Positions 7,066 to 15,207 are shown, counted from the first letter of the stretch. The stretch is DNA of 64,000 bases from Nocardioides sp. Root682 (GCF_001427795.1 NZ_LMHJ01000001.1:2257664-2321663); one strand, 5' to 3'. Made by a program: numbers and translations. Notes: generated by a model not told the origin, from the sequence alone.

Positions 7066-8552
7066 CCGTCGAAACCCCTGCCCACGAGGTCGTCATCATC
7101 GGCGGCGGCTTCTCCGGCATCGGTGCCGCCATCCTCCTCGACAAGGCCGGCTTCTCCGACTACCTGCTCCTCGAGGCCGGTGACGGCCTCGGGGGCGCCT
7201 GGCACTGGAACACCTATCCGGGCGTCGCGGTCGACATCCCCTCGTTCAGCTACCAGTTCTCCTTCGAGCAGATGTCGGGCTGGTCGCGCGTCTACGCGCC
7301 CGGCCGCGAGCTCAAGGCGTACGCCGAGCACTGCGTGGACAAGTACGACGTCCGGCGTCGTACGCGCCTGCGGACGAGTGTCGTCTCGGCGACCTTCGAC
7401 GACGACGCCCACCTCTGGCGGCTCGACACGGACCGGGGCGAGGTCATCACCGCACGGCACGTGGTCAGTGCCACCGGCGTGCTGACCCAGCCGAAGCTGC
7501 CGGACATCGACGGGCTGGCCGACTTCGCCGGCACGGTGATGCACACCGCGCGCTGGGACCACGACGTCGACCTGACGGGCCGCCGGGTCGCGGTGATCGG
7601 GACGGGCGCCTCCGCGGTGCAGGCGATTCCCCGCATCGCGGAGCAGGTGGAGCACCTCACGGTGTTCCAGCGCACGCCCATCTGGTGCCTGCCCAAGCCC
7701 GACGCCCCGTTGCCGCGTCCCGCCCGCGCCGGGCTGCGGCTGGTCCCCGGTGCCCGACGGGTCGCCCGGCTGGCCAGCCAGTCGTTCGTGGAGGCGACCT
7801 TCCCCGTGGCCGCCCACTTCGCGGGGATCGTCCCGATCGCGGCGGTGGGCGAGCGGATCGGCCGTACCTACCTGCGCCAGGCGGTGCGTGACCCGGAGGT
7901 CCGGGACAAGCTCACTCCTCGGTACGCCCTGGGCTGCAAACGGCCCAGCTTCTCCAACGCCTACCTGCCGGCGTTCAACCGTGCGAACGTCACGCTCGAG
8001 ACGTCCGGCATCGCCGCAGTGACGGCGAACGGCGTCCGCACGACCGACGGCACCGAGCACGAGGTGGACACCCTGGTCCTCGCCACCGGCTTCAAGGTGT
8101 TCGAGAAGGGCAACATGCCGCCGTTCACGGTGCGCGGAGCCGAGGGCCTGGACCTGGAGAAGTGGTGGGAGGAGAACCGCTTCCAGGCCTACCAGGGCGT
8201 GAGCGTGCCCGGGTTTCCCAACTTCTTCACCATCCTCGGCCCGTACGGCTACAACGGATCGTCGTACTTCAACCTCATCGAGACGCAGACCGCCCACATC
8301 CTGCGGTGCCTGCAACGGGCCCGCCGCGACGGGGCGACCCGGGTCGAGGTCACGCCCGAGGCAAACGCGCGCTACCTCGAGCAGGCAATGGGCCGCCGCA
8401 AGCACCAGGTGTTCTTCCAGGACTCCTGCAGCCAGGCCAACAGCTACTACTTCGACGCCAACGGCGACGTACCGTTCCGGGCGGCCACGACGCTGGAGAC
8501 CATGTGGACCAGCCGGCGCTTCCCGCTCGACAACTACGCGTTCAGCAGCTGA
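7062..8552 (+). CDS. Flavin-dependent Baeyer-Villiger-type monooxygenase
   Basis: 496 aa; the ATG overlaps the previous stop (ATGA). The FAD motif GGGFSGIG starts at residue 14, the BVMO fingerprint FAGTVMHTARW occupies 155-165, and the NADPH motif GTGASA lies at about 180-185; LATGFKVF is the second GD/ATG-type motif. Class B flavoprotein monooxygenases insert O next to a carbonyl using NADPH and O2, giving an ester or lactone that the esterase at 3758 could hydrolyse. Length and order match MymA/EtaA-like enzymes. It is the last gene of the coupled operon 3758-8552. The specific substrate is not predictable. Confidence 0.92.
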   Translation: MTVETPAHEVVIIGGGFSGIGAAILLDKAGFSDYLLLEAGDGLGGAWHWNTYPGVAVDIPSFSYQFSFEQMSGWSRVYAPGRELKAYAEHCVDKYDVRRRTRLRTSVVSATFDDDAHLWRLDTDRGEVITARHVVSATGVLTQPKLPDIDGLADFAGTVMHTARWDHDVDLTGRRVAVIGTGASAVQAIPRIAEQVEHLTVFQRTPIWCLPKPDAPLPRPARAGLRLVPGARRVARLASQSFVEATFPVAAHFAGIVPIAAVGERIGRTYLRQAVRDPEVRDKLTPRYALGCKRPSFSNAYLPAFNRANVTLETSGIAAVTANGVRTTDGTEHEVDTLVLATGFKVFEKGNMPPFTVRGAEGLDLEKWWEENRFQAYQGVSVPGFPNFFTILGPYGYNGSSYFNLIETQTAHILRCLQRARRDGATRVEVTPEANARYLEQAMGRRKHQVFFQDSCSQANSYYFDANGDVPFRAATTLETMWTSRRFPLDNYAFSS

Positions 8553-8565
8553 GCGGACCTCACAC

Positions 8566-8616
8566 CTGATCGGGGTGGGTTGCTGTCACGGGCTGACAGC
8601 GATCCACCCCGTTGCG
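8566..8616. repeat. 51-bp direct repeat with nested hairpin, left copy
   Basis: Begins 14 nt after the monooxygenase stop. Outer arms CGGGGTGG (8571-8578) and CCACCCCG (8604-8611) and inner arms GCTGTC (8582-8587) and GACAGC (8595-8600) form one extended hairpin. The same 51 bp, with a single change, recurs at 9656-9706. The hairpin may end the monooxygenase message, but there is no T-tract. Confidence 0.8.
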
Positions 8617-8699
8617 TGTCAGGCCCCTTTTCCGCTCCTCTCCACAGGCGCCACCGGCGCAGGTGTCAGCGTCCGGCTGGGCGGGGACGCCTGGTTGCC

Positions 8700-9659
8700 A
8701 TGGAAGAGATCAGGCACCTGCTGTCCATTCAGGACGGGGTGATCGCGCGACGCCAGGCCCTTGCTGCCGGTTGCCCGCCGACCACCATCAGGCGGCTGCT
8801 TCGGCGACGTGAGTGGGTCACGGTCCATCCGGGGGTGTACGTCGACCACACCGGACCGCTCACCTGGCGCCAGCGTGCGTGGGCTGCCGTGCTGTTCCAC
8901 TGGCCGGCCGCGCTCGACGGCCGGTCGGCGCTGCGAGCACACGAAGGCCCGGGGCGCCGGCAGCACGACGACCGCGGCCCGATCGAGGTCGTCGTCGCGC
9001 ATGCGCGGCGGCCGGTTGCCGTCGAGGGGATCCGGGTCCGGCGTTCACGCCGCTTCGACGAGGCGGTCCAGCTCGACCTGCACCCGCCGCGGCAACGCTA
9101 CGACGACGCCGTGATCGAGCTCGCGGACCGCTCCCCGGACGAGCTCCGGGCCATCGCCGTACTGGCTGACGCGTGCGGCAGCCGGCGCACCACCGCGCTT
9201 CGCCTCCAGCAGCAACTGGCCGCGATGGGTCGGGTGACCCGTCGGAGCTGGCTGACCGCCGTCCTGGCGGACGTCGCGGAGGGGACCTGTTCGGTCCTCG
9301 AGCACGGCTACCTGACGCGGGTTGAGCGCGCGCACGGCCTGCCGCGCGGGCTTCGCCAGGTCGCTGCCCGTGACGGCGCCGGTCGCCGCATGTACCGCGA
9401 CGTCCTCTACGTCGGCCGAAGGCCACCGTGGCGCCAGATCGTCGAGCTCGACGGGCGGCTCGATCACGACTCGTCTGCGGCTCGCGACCGTGACCTGGAG
9501 CGCGACCTCGACGCTGCGCTCGAGCTCACGGACACCGTGCGGCTCGGCTACGGCCAGGTCTTCGCGCGGTCGTGCTCGACCGCTGCCAAGCTCGGAATCC
9601 TGTTCCAGCAACGCGGCTGGCAGGGCGCGCCGACCACGTGTCCCCGGTGTCAGAGCTGA
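8700..9659 (+). CDS. AbiEi-like antitoxin-domain protein with DUF559-like C-terminus
   Basis: 319 aa from the ATG at 8700. The N-terminal about 60 residues match the AbiEi-type winged helix (ARRQALAAGCPPTTIRRLLR, WVTVHPGVYVDHTGP, then a GRSALR stretch). The C-terminal about 110 residues resemble DUF559/Vsr-like folds (RQIVELDGRLDH, then RDRDLERDLDAALE). In type IV toxin-antitoxin systems AbiEi represses and is paired with an AbiEii nucleotidyltransferase; no such partner is adjacent, so the role is open. Direct repeats lie on both sides and the stop codon is supplied by the right-hand repeat. The isolated gene plus repeats looks like a small moved cassette. Confidence 0.75.
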   Translation: MEEIRHLLSIQDGVIARRQALAAGCPPTTIRRLLRRREWVTVHPGVYVDHTGPLTWRQRAWAAVLFHWPAALDGRSALRAHEGPGRRQHDDRGPIEVVVAHARRPVAVEGIRVRRSRRFDEAVQLDLHPPRQRYDDAVIELADRSPDELRAIAVLADACGSRRTTALRLQQQLAAMGRVTRRSWLTAVLADVAEGTCSVLEHGYLTRVERAHGLPRGLRQVAARDGAGRRMYRDVLYVGRRPPWRQIVELDGRLDHDSSAARDRDLERDLDAALELTDTVRLGYGQVFARSCSTAAKLGILFQQRGWQGAPTTCPRCQS

Positions 9660-9706
9660 TCGGGGTGGGTTGGTGTCACGGGCTGACAGCGATCCACCCC
9701 GTTGCG
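9656..9706. repeat. 51-bp direct repeat with nested hairpin, right copy
   Basis: Identical to 8566-8616 except for one base (GGTGTC for GCTGTC), with a period of exactly 1,090 bp. Its first bases form the TGA of the AbiEi-like gene. Confidence 0.8.
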
Positions 9707-9725
9707 GTCGTGGCGGGGTGGAGCC

Positions 9726-10382
9726 TCAGAGCTCGGCGATGATCCGGGCCCGCGTGGCGTCGTACTCGTCGCGGCTGACGAGGTCGCGCCGCAGCAGGTC
9801 GTCGAGCTCGGCGAGCCGCTCGCCGGCGGTGCGGTTGTCGACCGGCGCTGCAACGGCGGGGGCGGGGGCGGCGGGGGCTGCAGTCATCGGCTTCGCCGAG
9901 GCCCAGTCGATCTCCCACTCCTGCGTCTCGGGGTCGACGAGCACGGGGACCTCGCCGGCGTACAGCAACGGCATCCGCATCGCCGGAACGATCTTCTTGC
10001 TCTCCACCTCGAACGGCGCGATGTCGTTGCCGTGGATCCGCAGCCGCAGGGCGATCAGCGGTTCGCCGTTGATCTCGATGTTGGTCGGCTCGAAGGACAG
10101 CACCTGCGCCTGCGCCGGGCGGCCCTTCTGCTTCAGCACGAAGCTCTTCATCTGCGACCGGTAGCGATTGATGCCGATGGTCAGGCCGATCACCAGGTCC
10201 AGCGCGGTGATGCCGATGCCCGTGGGCAGCAGCCACCCTGTGCCCGGCTCGTCCTCGATCGCGAGCCCCATGATCAGGAAGATCGGGCCGACGATGCCGC
10301 AGACGAACATGAAGAGCACGATCGGCAGGACGGCGCGGAGCAACGACGGCGGGCGCGGAGCTTCTTCGGGAGCGAGACTCAC
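9726..10382 (-). CDS. Membrane protein with C-terminal SHOCT domain
   Basis: 218 aa from a GTG at 10382-10380. Two hydrophobic helices (about 17-37 and 47-67: AVLPIVLFMFVCGIVGPIFL; LLPTGIGITALDLVIGLTIG) precede a cytoplasmic beta-rich domain, an Ala/Pro linker (TAAPAAPAPAVAAP) and a SHOCT-type ending (RLAELDDLLRRDLVSRDEYD). SHOCT segments are short helical modules at protein ends, probably for oligomerisation. A longer in-frame reading from 10493 would add 37 residues encoded by the tandem repeat (RCERSWPERWL twice); this was rejected because those residues come from repeat DNA. Function unknown. Confidence 0.75.
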   Translation of the reverse strand: MSLAPEEAPRPPSLLRAVLPIVLFMFVCGIVGPIFLIMGLAIEDEPGTGWLLPTGIGITALDLVIGLTIGINRYRSQMKSFVLKQKGRPAQAQVLSFEPTNIEINGEPLIALRLRIHGNDIAPFEVESKKIVPAMRMPLLYAGEVPVLVDPETQEWEIDWASAKPMTAAPAAPAPAVAAPVDNRTAGERLAELDDLLRRDLVSRDEYDATRARIIAEL

Positions 10383-10395
10383 GGGGTCAGCGTAG

Positions 10396-10502
10396 GGGTT
10401 TCGAGGCTCGCTGCGCTCGCACCTCAACCACCGCTCCGGCCAGCTGCGCTCGCACCTCAACCACCGCTCCGGCCAGCTGCGCTCGCACCTCAACCACCGG
10501 GG
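10396..10502. repeat. Dispersed repeat with 33-bp tandem amplification
   Basis: A copy of the GGTTTCGAGGCTCGC...CACCTCAACCACC family starts at 10396. Its right half then repeats with a 33-bp period (CTGCGCTCGCACCTCAACCA at 10411, 10444 and 10477). Related single copies occur at 23044 and 52964. It fills the gap between the SHOCT and ATPase genes. Confidence 0.85.
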
Positions 10503-10505
10503 CGG

Positions 10506-11702
10506 CTACGCCTGTGAACGCAGGTACCGCCCGAAGTGCGGCACGGTGAACGCGATCCGGCCCCGCTCACCGGAGTAGATGAGCCCCTTCTTGAGCAGCG
10601 AGTCACGGGCCGGGGAGAGCGACTGCGGCTTCTTCCCGAGTACGACGGCCACGTCGGACGTGGCGACGGAGCCGACCGGGTCGTCGGCCTCCTCGCTCGC
10701 GGCGTCGGCCATGGCGCGCAGGTAGTCGCGCTCGGCGGGGGTGGCGCGCTCGAAGCGGGAGCCGAAGAACCCGACGGCCAGCTCGCGCTCGGCCTCCGGT
10801 CCCGCGACCGCGACGTCGTCGGCGGTGATCGGGGTGCGGGGAGCGATGTCCCAGACGGATCGGCCGTAGGCCTGGATGAAGTAGGGGTAGCCACGGGTGG
10901 CGTCGTACATCGCGCTCAGCGCCTCGGGCGTGAACTCCGCTTCCTCCTCACCAGCAGGGGCGACGAGGGCGCGGTCCGCGGCGTCGCGGGAGAGACGGTC
11001 GATGCGCTGGTAGGAGAACAGCCGCTCGGAGTAGGACTTGCTGGCCGACAGCACCGCCGGCAGGTGCGGCAGGCCGGCGCCGACGACGATGACGGGCAGG
11101 CCGTTCTGGCTGAGCTCGTGGCAGGCCGCACAGAGCGCGGAGATGTCGTCAGGTCCGAGGTCCTGCATCTCGTCGATGAAGATGCCGACGCCCTTGCCGA
11201 CATCGGCCGCGAGACCGCCGACGTCGGTGAGCAGCTCGACCAGGTCGATCTCGATGTCGCCGGAGTCCGCACGACCGCGGACCGCCGGTGCGTCGATCCC
11301 GGGACTCCACCGCTCACGCAGCTTCGCGTCCACACCCGCGTCACGTTGGGCGAAGGAGCGGATCACGCCGAGCACGTGGTCCGCCTCGGAAGCCTCCGGG
11401 TGACCGAGCTCCCGCACTGCCTGGTGCAGCGCCGAGGAGAGGGGGCGGCGCAACGACTGGTCGGGCCGCGCCTCCAGCTTGCCGGTCCCCCAGCCCTTGC
11501 GGACCGCCGCCGACCGGAGCGCGTTGAGCAGCACCGTCTTGCCGACACCGCGCAACCCGGTCAGCACCAGCGAGCGTTCGGGCCGGCCGCGAGAGACTCG
11601 TTCGAGCACCACGTCGAACGCCGAGAGCTGCTCGTCGCGGCCGGCCAGCTCGGGGGGACGCTGACCCGCGCCGGGGGCGTACGGGTTGCGGATCGGATCC
11701 AT
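10506..11702 (-). CDS. AAA/ORC-type ATPase, unknown role
   Basis: 398 aa. Walker A GLRGVGKT at 49-56, Walker B FIDEMQD at 175-181, a sensor-like segment (VVGAGLPHLPAV) and a C-terminal winged-helix-like region (KPQSLSPARDSLLKKGLIYSG). The arrangement resembles archaeal/ORC-CDC6-like stand-alone ATPases found as single genes in actinobacteria. It begins MDPIRNPYAPGAGQRPPELAGRDEQL, a common start for this group. TAGCGT lies 7 nt before the ATG on the coding strand, so the mRNA may be leaderless. No adjacent effector gene suggests a specific system. Confidence 0.8.
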   Translation of the reverse strand: MDPIRNPYAPGAGQRPPELAGRDEQLSAFDVVLERVSRGRPERSLVLTGLRGVGKTVLLNALRSAAVRKGWGTGKLEARPDQSLRRPLSSALHQAVRELGHPEASEADHVLGVIRSFAQRDAGVDAKLRERWSPGIDAPAVRGRADSGDIEIDLVELLTDVGGLAADVGKGVGIFIDEMQDLGPDDISALCAACHELSQNGLPVIVVGAGLPHLPAVLSASKSYSERLFSYQRIDRLSRDAADRALVAPAGEEEAEFTPEALSAMYDATRGYPYFIQAYGRSVWDIAPRTPITADDVAVAGPEAERELAVGFFGSRFERATPAERDYLRAMADAASEEADDPVGSVATSDVAVVLGKKPQSLSPARDSLLKKGLIYSGERGRIAFTVPHFGRYLRSQA

Positions 11703-11715
11703 GATCCGACGCTAT

Positions 11716-11745
11716 CGGGATCTCTAGCCTCAGCCTTAGATCCCG
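11716..11745. promoter_or_regulatory. Inverted repeat upstream of the ATPase gene
   Basis: CGGGATCT (11716-11723) and AGATCCCG (11738-11745) are perfect 8-bp arms around 14 nt, just before the ATPase start and after the end of the LPXTG gene. It could be an operator or the terminator of the upstream gene. Confidence 0.4.
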
Positions 11746-11768
11746 CTAGCGTGTCGGATCGACCAGCT

Positions 11769-13034
11769 TCAGCTGGTACGGCGACGGCCCCTGAAGAGGA
11801 CTCCGGCTCCGGCGAGGACGCTGCCGGCGCCGAGCGCCAGGACCCACGGCTCGACCTGGGCACCGGTCGCGGGGAGGAGCGCAGCGGACTGCTCATCCGT
11901 TGCACCCATCACCTCGCCGGGCACCTCGTCGCCGAGACCGTCGACCTCGCCCAGGTCGTCCCCGGTGTCCACGACCTCCTCGACGTCGTCGGTGTCGGTG
12001 CCGTCGTCCGTGTCGTCGGTGTCGTCCACGCAGGCGGCCGTGGCCGGGATCTCCGGCGTGACCAGGACCAGCTCGGTCCAGGCGGCAGCCGTCTCGACGT
12101 CGTGCGCGGCCGCGTCGACCACGGTCACCGCGGACCCGTCGACCTGCGACCAGCCGTCGCCGGCGGGCGCGGACGCCGACACGACGTCGGTCTTCTCCAC
12201 GGAAGGCGTTCCCGGACGCTCGGCACCCGTGGCGGTGAAGCCGTCAGGAGCGGCCGAGGCCCAGACCTCTTCGGTCGTGGCCGCGGCGGTCTGCGTGAAG
12301 GCGCCCTTGACCCAACCGGCACCTGCCGGGGTGTCACCGTCGGCCAGCTCGGTCGTCTGCGTCGACGTGCTCGCGACGCGCGTGTCGCCGGTCGAGCTCG
12401 AGCCGGCCGGGCCGGCATCGCCCTCAGGAACCCACGTGGTCACGTCGTGCGACAGCTCGGGCACCGCAGGAACGGCGGCCTGGTCGACGATCCACTCGGT
12501 CACCGTCACGGCCGGGGTCACCTCGATCACGCGGGTGGCACCCGTCGGGGACCAGCCCTTGCCACCCGGTCCGGCATTCCAGCCCTCTTCCTCCCAGCGG
12601 CGGTTGCCGGTCTGCTGCTGGAGGAACTCGGCCTCGGTCATCGTGACAGCCGGTTCGACGACCCGGGTCTCCTCGTGACCGACCTCGGGGATCGCGGGCA
12701 CGAACGCCCGGTCGGTCACGGTCTGGACCCAGGCCCGCTCGATCGCGTCGACCTGACGGCTCCACGACCACGTGCCCTGGGCCGGAGTGACGGTCCGGGT
12801 GTACTCGAGCTCGGTCGTCGGGACCGCGCGCTGCCACAGCCACTCGGCGTGGGTGACCTCGCCGATGGTGGTCACCACCGCGGGGTGGTCGACGGACGAG
12901 TACACCGCCGGCACAGCGGGCTGGCCGCAGGTGACGTCGTCGGCGGCATGGGCGGCCCCGGCAAGTGCGAGCGGCGCGAAGCCGAAGACGGCGGCGGCAG
13001 CGAGGGAGACCGGGGCGATCAGGCGCTTGTTCAT
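11769..13034 (-). CDS. Sortase-anchored (LPXTG) surface protein with repeats
   Basis: 421 aa. A signal peptide occupies about 1-30 (cleavage near AGAAHAAD). The body has loosely repeated units ending in an AVPAVPEL/FVPAIPEV pattern followed by a Trp/Thr-rich strand (EWLWQRAVPTTELEYTRTV; EWIVDQAAVPAVPELSHDV). An Asp/Thr-rich acidic spacer (TDDTDDGTDTDD) leads to LPATG at 387-391, a hydrophobic helix and an RGRRRTS tail, the full cell-wall sorting signal. Sortase would link the Thr to peptidoglycan. The 5' untranslated region carries a run of eight C on the coding strand. The ligand or partner is unknown. Confidence 0.9.
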   Translation of the reverse strand: MNKRLIAPVSLAAAAVFGFAPLALAGAAHAADDVTCGQPAVPAVYSSVDHPAVVTTIGEVTHAEWLWQRAVPTTELEYTRTVTPAQGTWSWSRQVDAIERAWVQTVTDRAFVPAIPEVGHEETRVVEPAVTMTEAEFLQQQTGNRRWEEEGWNAGPGGKGWSPTGATRVIEVTPAVTVTEWIVDQAAVPAVPELSHDVTTWVPEGDAGPAGSSSTGDTRVASTSTQTTELADGDTPAGAGWVKGAFTQTAAATTEEVWASAAPDGFTATGAERPGTPSVEKTDVVSASAPAGDGWSQVDGSAVTVVDAAAHDVETAAAWTELVLVTPEIPATAACVDDTDDTDDGTDTDDVEEVVDTGDDLGEVDGLGDEVPGEVMGATDEQSAALLPATGAQVEPWVLALGAGSVLAGAGVLFRGRRRTS

Positions 13035-13052
13035 GGGGGACCTCTGGATCTT

Positions 13053-13060
13053 GGGGGGGG
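13053..13060. other. Homopolymer G8 (C8 on coding strand) in the LPXTG leader
   Basis: Eight consecutive G lie 19-26 nt upstream of the start codon of the LPXTG gene; the longest homopolymer noticed in the window. Confidence 0.8.
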
Positions 13061-13129
13061 TGGGTCGCGCCCGAGTGCGATGACCGACCAACCCGGCCGG
13101 GACCACCGAGGTCACTGTCGCCGGCCACA

Positions 13130-13148
13130 ATCGGGACAAGGTCCCGAT
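13130..13148. promoter_or_regulatory. Perfect 8-bp inverted repeat before the Fpg-family gene
   Basis: ATCGGGAC (13130-13137), loop AAG, GTCCCGAT (13141-13148). It lies about 20 bp upstream of a TAGGCT -10 element (13168-13173) that sits 6 nt before the GTG at 13180, so it is placed to act as an operator. Confidence 0.45.
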
Positions 13149-13179
13149 CGCCGCGTGAACGGCGCTCTAGGCTGATCCC

Positions 13180-14058
13180 GTGCCCGAACTGCCCGAAGTC
13201 GAGGCGCTGGCCCTGGACCTGCGGGGCCGGCTGGCCGGCCGCGCCATCACCCGGGTCCACATCGCCGCGTTCAGCGCCCTGAAGACCTACGACCCGCCCC
13301 TCGCCGCGATCGAGGGAGCCCTCGTCGACGACGTACGACGCCACGGCAAGTTCCTCGACATCGAGGCCAGCGGCCTCCATCTCGTGCTGCACCTCGCCCG
13401 CGCCGGCTGGATCCGCTGGAAGGACGACGTCCCCGCGCTGCCGCCGCGACCGAACGCGAAGTCCCCCCTCGCGGTCCGGGTCGTGCTCGACGAGCACGAC
13501 GGCCAGACCCCCGGCCTCGACATCACCGAGGCCGGGACCAAGAAGTCACTGGCGCTCTTCCTGGTCCGCGACCCGCTCGACGTGCCGCGCGTCGCGTCCC
13601 TGGGTCCCGATCCCCTCGCCGACGAGTTCACCCTCGAGCGGCTGGCCGGGATCCTCAAGGACGCCGGCCGCAAGCAGCTCAAGGGCGTGCTCCGTCAGCA
13701 GGGCACCATCGCCGGCATCGGCAACGCCTATTCCGACGAGATCCTGCACGCCGCGCGGATGTCGCCGTTCAAGCCGGCCGACGGGCTGACCGACGACGAG
13801 CTCGCAACACTGTACGACGCCGTGCGCACCACCCTCGGTGATGCCGTCGAACGCTCCCGGGGACTGCACGCGAGTGAGCTCAAGGCCGAGAAGAAGTCCA
13901 ACCTGGCCGTGCACGGCCAGACGGGCAAGCCGTGCCCGGTGTGCGGCGACATCGTCCGCGAGGTGTCCTTCGCCGACTCGAGCCTGCAGTACTGCGCGAC
14001 CTGCCAGACCGGCGGGAAGCCGCTCGCCGACCGGCGGATGAGCAAGCTGCTGAAGTAG
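13180..14058 (+). CDS. Fpg/Nei-family DNA glycosylase/AP lyase
   Basis: 292 aa. The catalytic N-terminus PELPEVE follows the start (Pro2, Glu3 after Met removal), Lys57 lies in RRHGKF, the helix-two-turn-helix contains GIGNAYSDEIL, and a C-terminal zinc finger has CPVCG and CATC pairs. These enzymes excise oxidised bases and nick the strand. The tail after the finger (GKPLADRRMSKLLK) is longer than in canonical MutM, so it may be one of the extra actinobacterial Fpg/Nei paralogues rather than the housekeeping enzyme. The GTG start is fixed by the PELPEVE motif; TAGGCT 6 nt upstream suggests a leaderless message. Confidence 0.92.
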   Translation: MPELPEVEALALDLRGRLAGRAITRVHIAAFSALKTYDPPLAAIEGALVDDVRRHGKFLDIEASGLHLVLHLARAGWIRWKDDVPALPPRPNAKSPLAVRVVLDEHDGQTPGLDITEAGTKKSLALFLVRDPLDVPRVASLGPDPLADEFTLERLAGILKDAGRKQLKGVLRQQGTIAGIGNAYSDEILHAARMSPFKPADGLTDDELATLYDAVRTTLGDAVERSRGLHASELKAEKKSNLAVHGQTGKPCPVCGDIVREVSFADSSLQYCATCQTGGKPLADRRMSKLLK

Positions 14059-14071
14059 GGATACTGGTTCC

Positions 14072-14410
14072 ATGATCCCCTCAGTCGAGACCGATGGTGT
14101 GCCGAACCCGCTGCCCGAGGGCCTCGTTGTCCTCGACGTCCGCGAGGACGACGAGTGGGCCGCCGGGCACATCGACGGTGCCGTGCACATTCCCCTCGGA
14201 GACCTGCCGGGGCGCCTGGGCGAGTTCGTGGAGCTCGAGCCGGAGCAGGCGCTGATCGTGTGCAAGGGCGGGGGCAGGTCCGCGCGGGCGGTCGCCTACC
14301 TCGTCCAGCAGGGGTACGACGCCGTGAACCTGGTCGACGGGATGATCGGGTGGGAGCGGGCTGGCCGGGCCATGGTTGCCGACACCGGCCAGCCGCCCAC
14401 CGTCATCTGA
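14072..14410 (+). CDS. Single-domain rhodanese-like protein
   Basis: 112 aa. The rhodanese fold is clear: VVLDVREDDEWAAGHIDGAVHIPLGDL, then active-site Cys64 in CKGGGRS followed by a long helix (AVAYLVQQGYDAVNLVDG). Such small proteins transfer sulfane sulfur or act in thiol redox chemistry. GATACT lies 6 nt before the ATG, indicating its own leaderless promoter although the Fpg-type gene ends only 13 nt upstream. It ends 6 nt from the convergent lipoprotein gene. Confidence 0.9.
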   Translation: MIPSVETDGVPNPLPEGLVVLDVREDDEWAAGHIDGAVHIPLGDLPGRLGEFVELEPEQALIVCKGGGRSARAVAYLVQQGYDAVNLVDGMIGWERAGRAMVADTGQPPTVI

Positions 14411-14416
14411 CCAGGG

Positions 14417-15022
14417 TCACTGGTTGGCGCTCTCCGTCAGGTTCTCGAGCTCCTCCTGGAGGCTCTCGAGGTCCTCGGGCGAGATGTCGCTCGGGAGGCC
14501 CGTCGGGACGTCCGACGGAAGGTCCGACGGGTCGATCGACGGGTCGGAGCCCTCGTCGGCACCGTCGTCCGAGCCCTGGTCGGAGCCGTCGTCGGTGTCG
14601 GAGCAGGTCTCGTTCTCGTACTTGTTGTACGCCTCGACCTTCTCCTTCTCGTCCTTGGACAGGTCGGCCTCGAACGGGTCCTCGCCGTCCTCGGCCTCGA
14701 AGGCCTTCTTGAGGTCGTCGCCATCGAGGCTCTTGACGGCGTCGAGCTGGATCTCGAAGCCCTCACGCTCCTCGTCGGAGATGTCGTCGGGGGTGCCGAC
14801 CTCTTCGATCTTGTCGGCGCTCTCCTTGATCAGGTCGACGGCCTTGTCATAGTCCTTGTCGGTGATCGCCTTGCCGAACTCCTCGCTGCCGGCGTCTCCG
14901 ACGGCCTTGCAGTAGTCGTCCTTCGACGCGTCGGTCGGAGCGCCACCGCCACAGGCGGAGAGCGAGAGGGCAAGCAGGACAACGGCACCTGCTGCAGCCA
15001 AGGGGCGCTTGATCGGGGTCAT
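14417..15022 (-). CDS. Acidic lipoprotein, paralogue of 15208-15642
   Basis: 201 aa from the ATG at 15022-15020, with an AGGAAAGGA ribosome site about 8 nt upstream. The lipobox is LSAC after a 24-residue signal (TPIKRPLAAAGAVVLLALS). The mature protein starts GGGAPTDASKDDYCKAV and has charged helices with the conserved phrase VGTPDDISDEEREGFE. A Ser/Asp-rich tail follows. The neighbour at 15208 shares the signal (IKRPLA...GVLLALSL), the Cys-GGG-PTDAS start and VGTPKKISDDEREGFE, so the pair arose by duplication. Outer-face membrane attachment is expected; function unknown. Confidence 0.85.
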   Translation of the reverse strand: MTPIKRPLAAAGAVVLLALSLSACGGGAPTDASKDDYCKAVGDAGSEEFGKAITDKDYDKAVDLIKESADKIEEVGTPDDISDEEREGFEIQLDAVKSLDGDDLKKAFEAEDGEDPFEADLSKDEKEKVEAYNKYENETCSDTDDGSDQGSDDGADEGSDPSIDPSDLPSDVPTGLPSDISPEDLESLQEELENLTESANQ

Positions 15023-15124
15023 CGAGGTGATTCCTTTCCTGGAGTCACGGGTCACCGAGCTGTGCCCGCGGACAGGACAGTGGCGGTGAGCCAACTGCCC
15101 ACCACACCTTGCCCTGCGGATCTC

Positions 15125-15130
15125 AGACTA
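15125..15130 (-). promoter_or_regulatory. Candidate -10 (TAGTCT) for the 14417 lipoprotein
   Basis: TAGTCT on the minus strand, followed by a leader of roughly 95 nt that ends in a strong ribosome site before 15022. Confidence 0.35.
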
Positions 15131-15150
15131 TTCACAGGTTCGGAAAACGA

Positions 15151-15179
15151 CAGATGGCCGGCGGTTGGCCGGCCATCTG
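15151..15179 (-). terminator. Intrinsic terminator after the aat-lipoprotein pair
   Basis: A perfect 12-bp stem (15151-15162 with 15168-15179) and 5-nt loop. Read on the minus strand it lies about 30 nt after the stop at 15208 and is followed by TCGTTTTCC. Confidence 0.75.
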
Positions 15180-15207
15180 CGAAGTGGTTTGCGAGGAGAT
15201 CAGCAGG

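Noticed and set aside
10383..10493. An N-terminal extension of the SHOCT-domain gene from an ATG at 10493
   Set aside because: The added residues (RCERSWPERWL repeated) are translated tandem-repeat DNA; the GTG at 10382 gives the expected protein.
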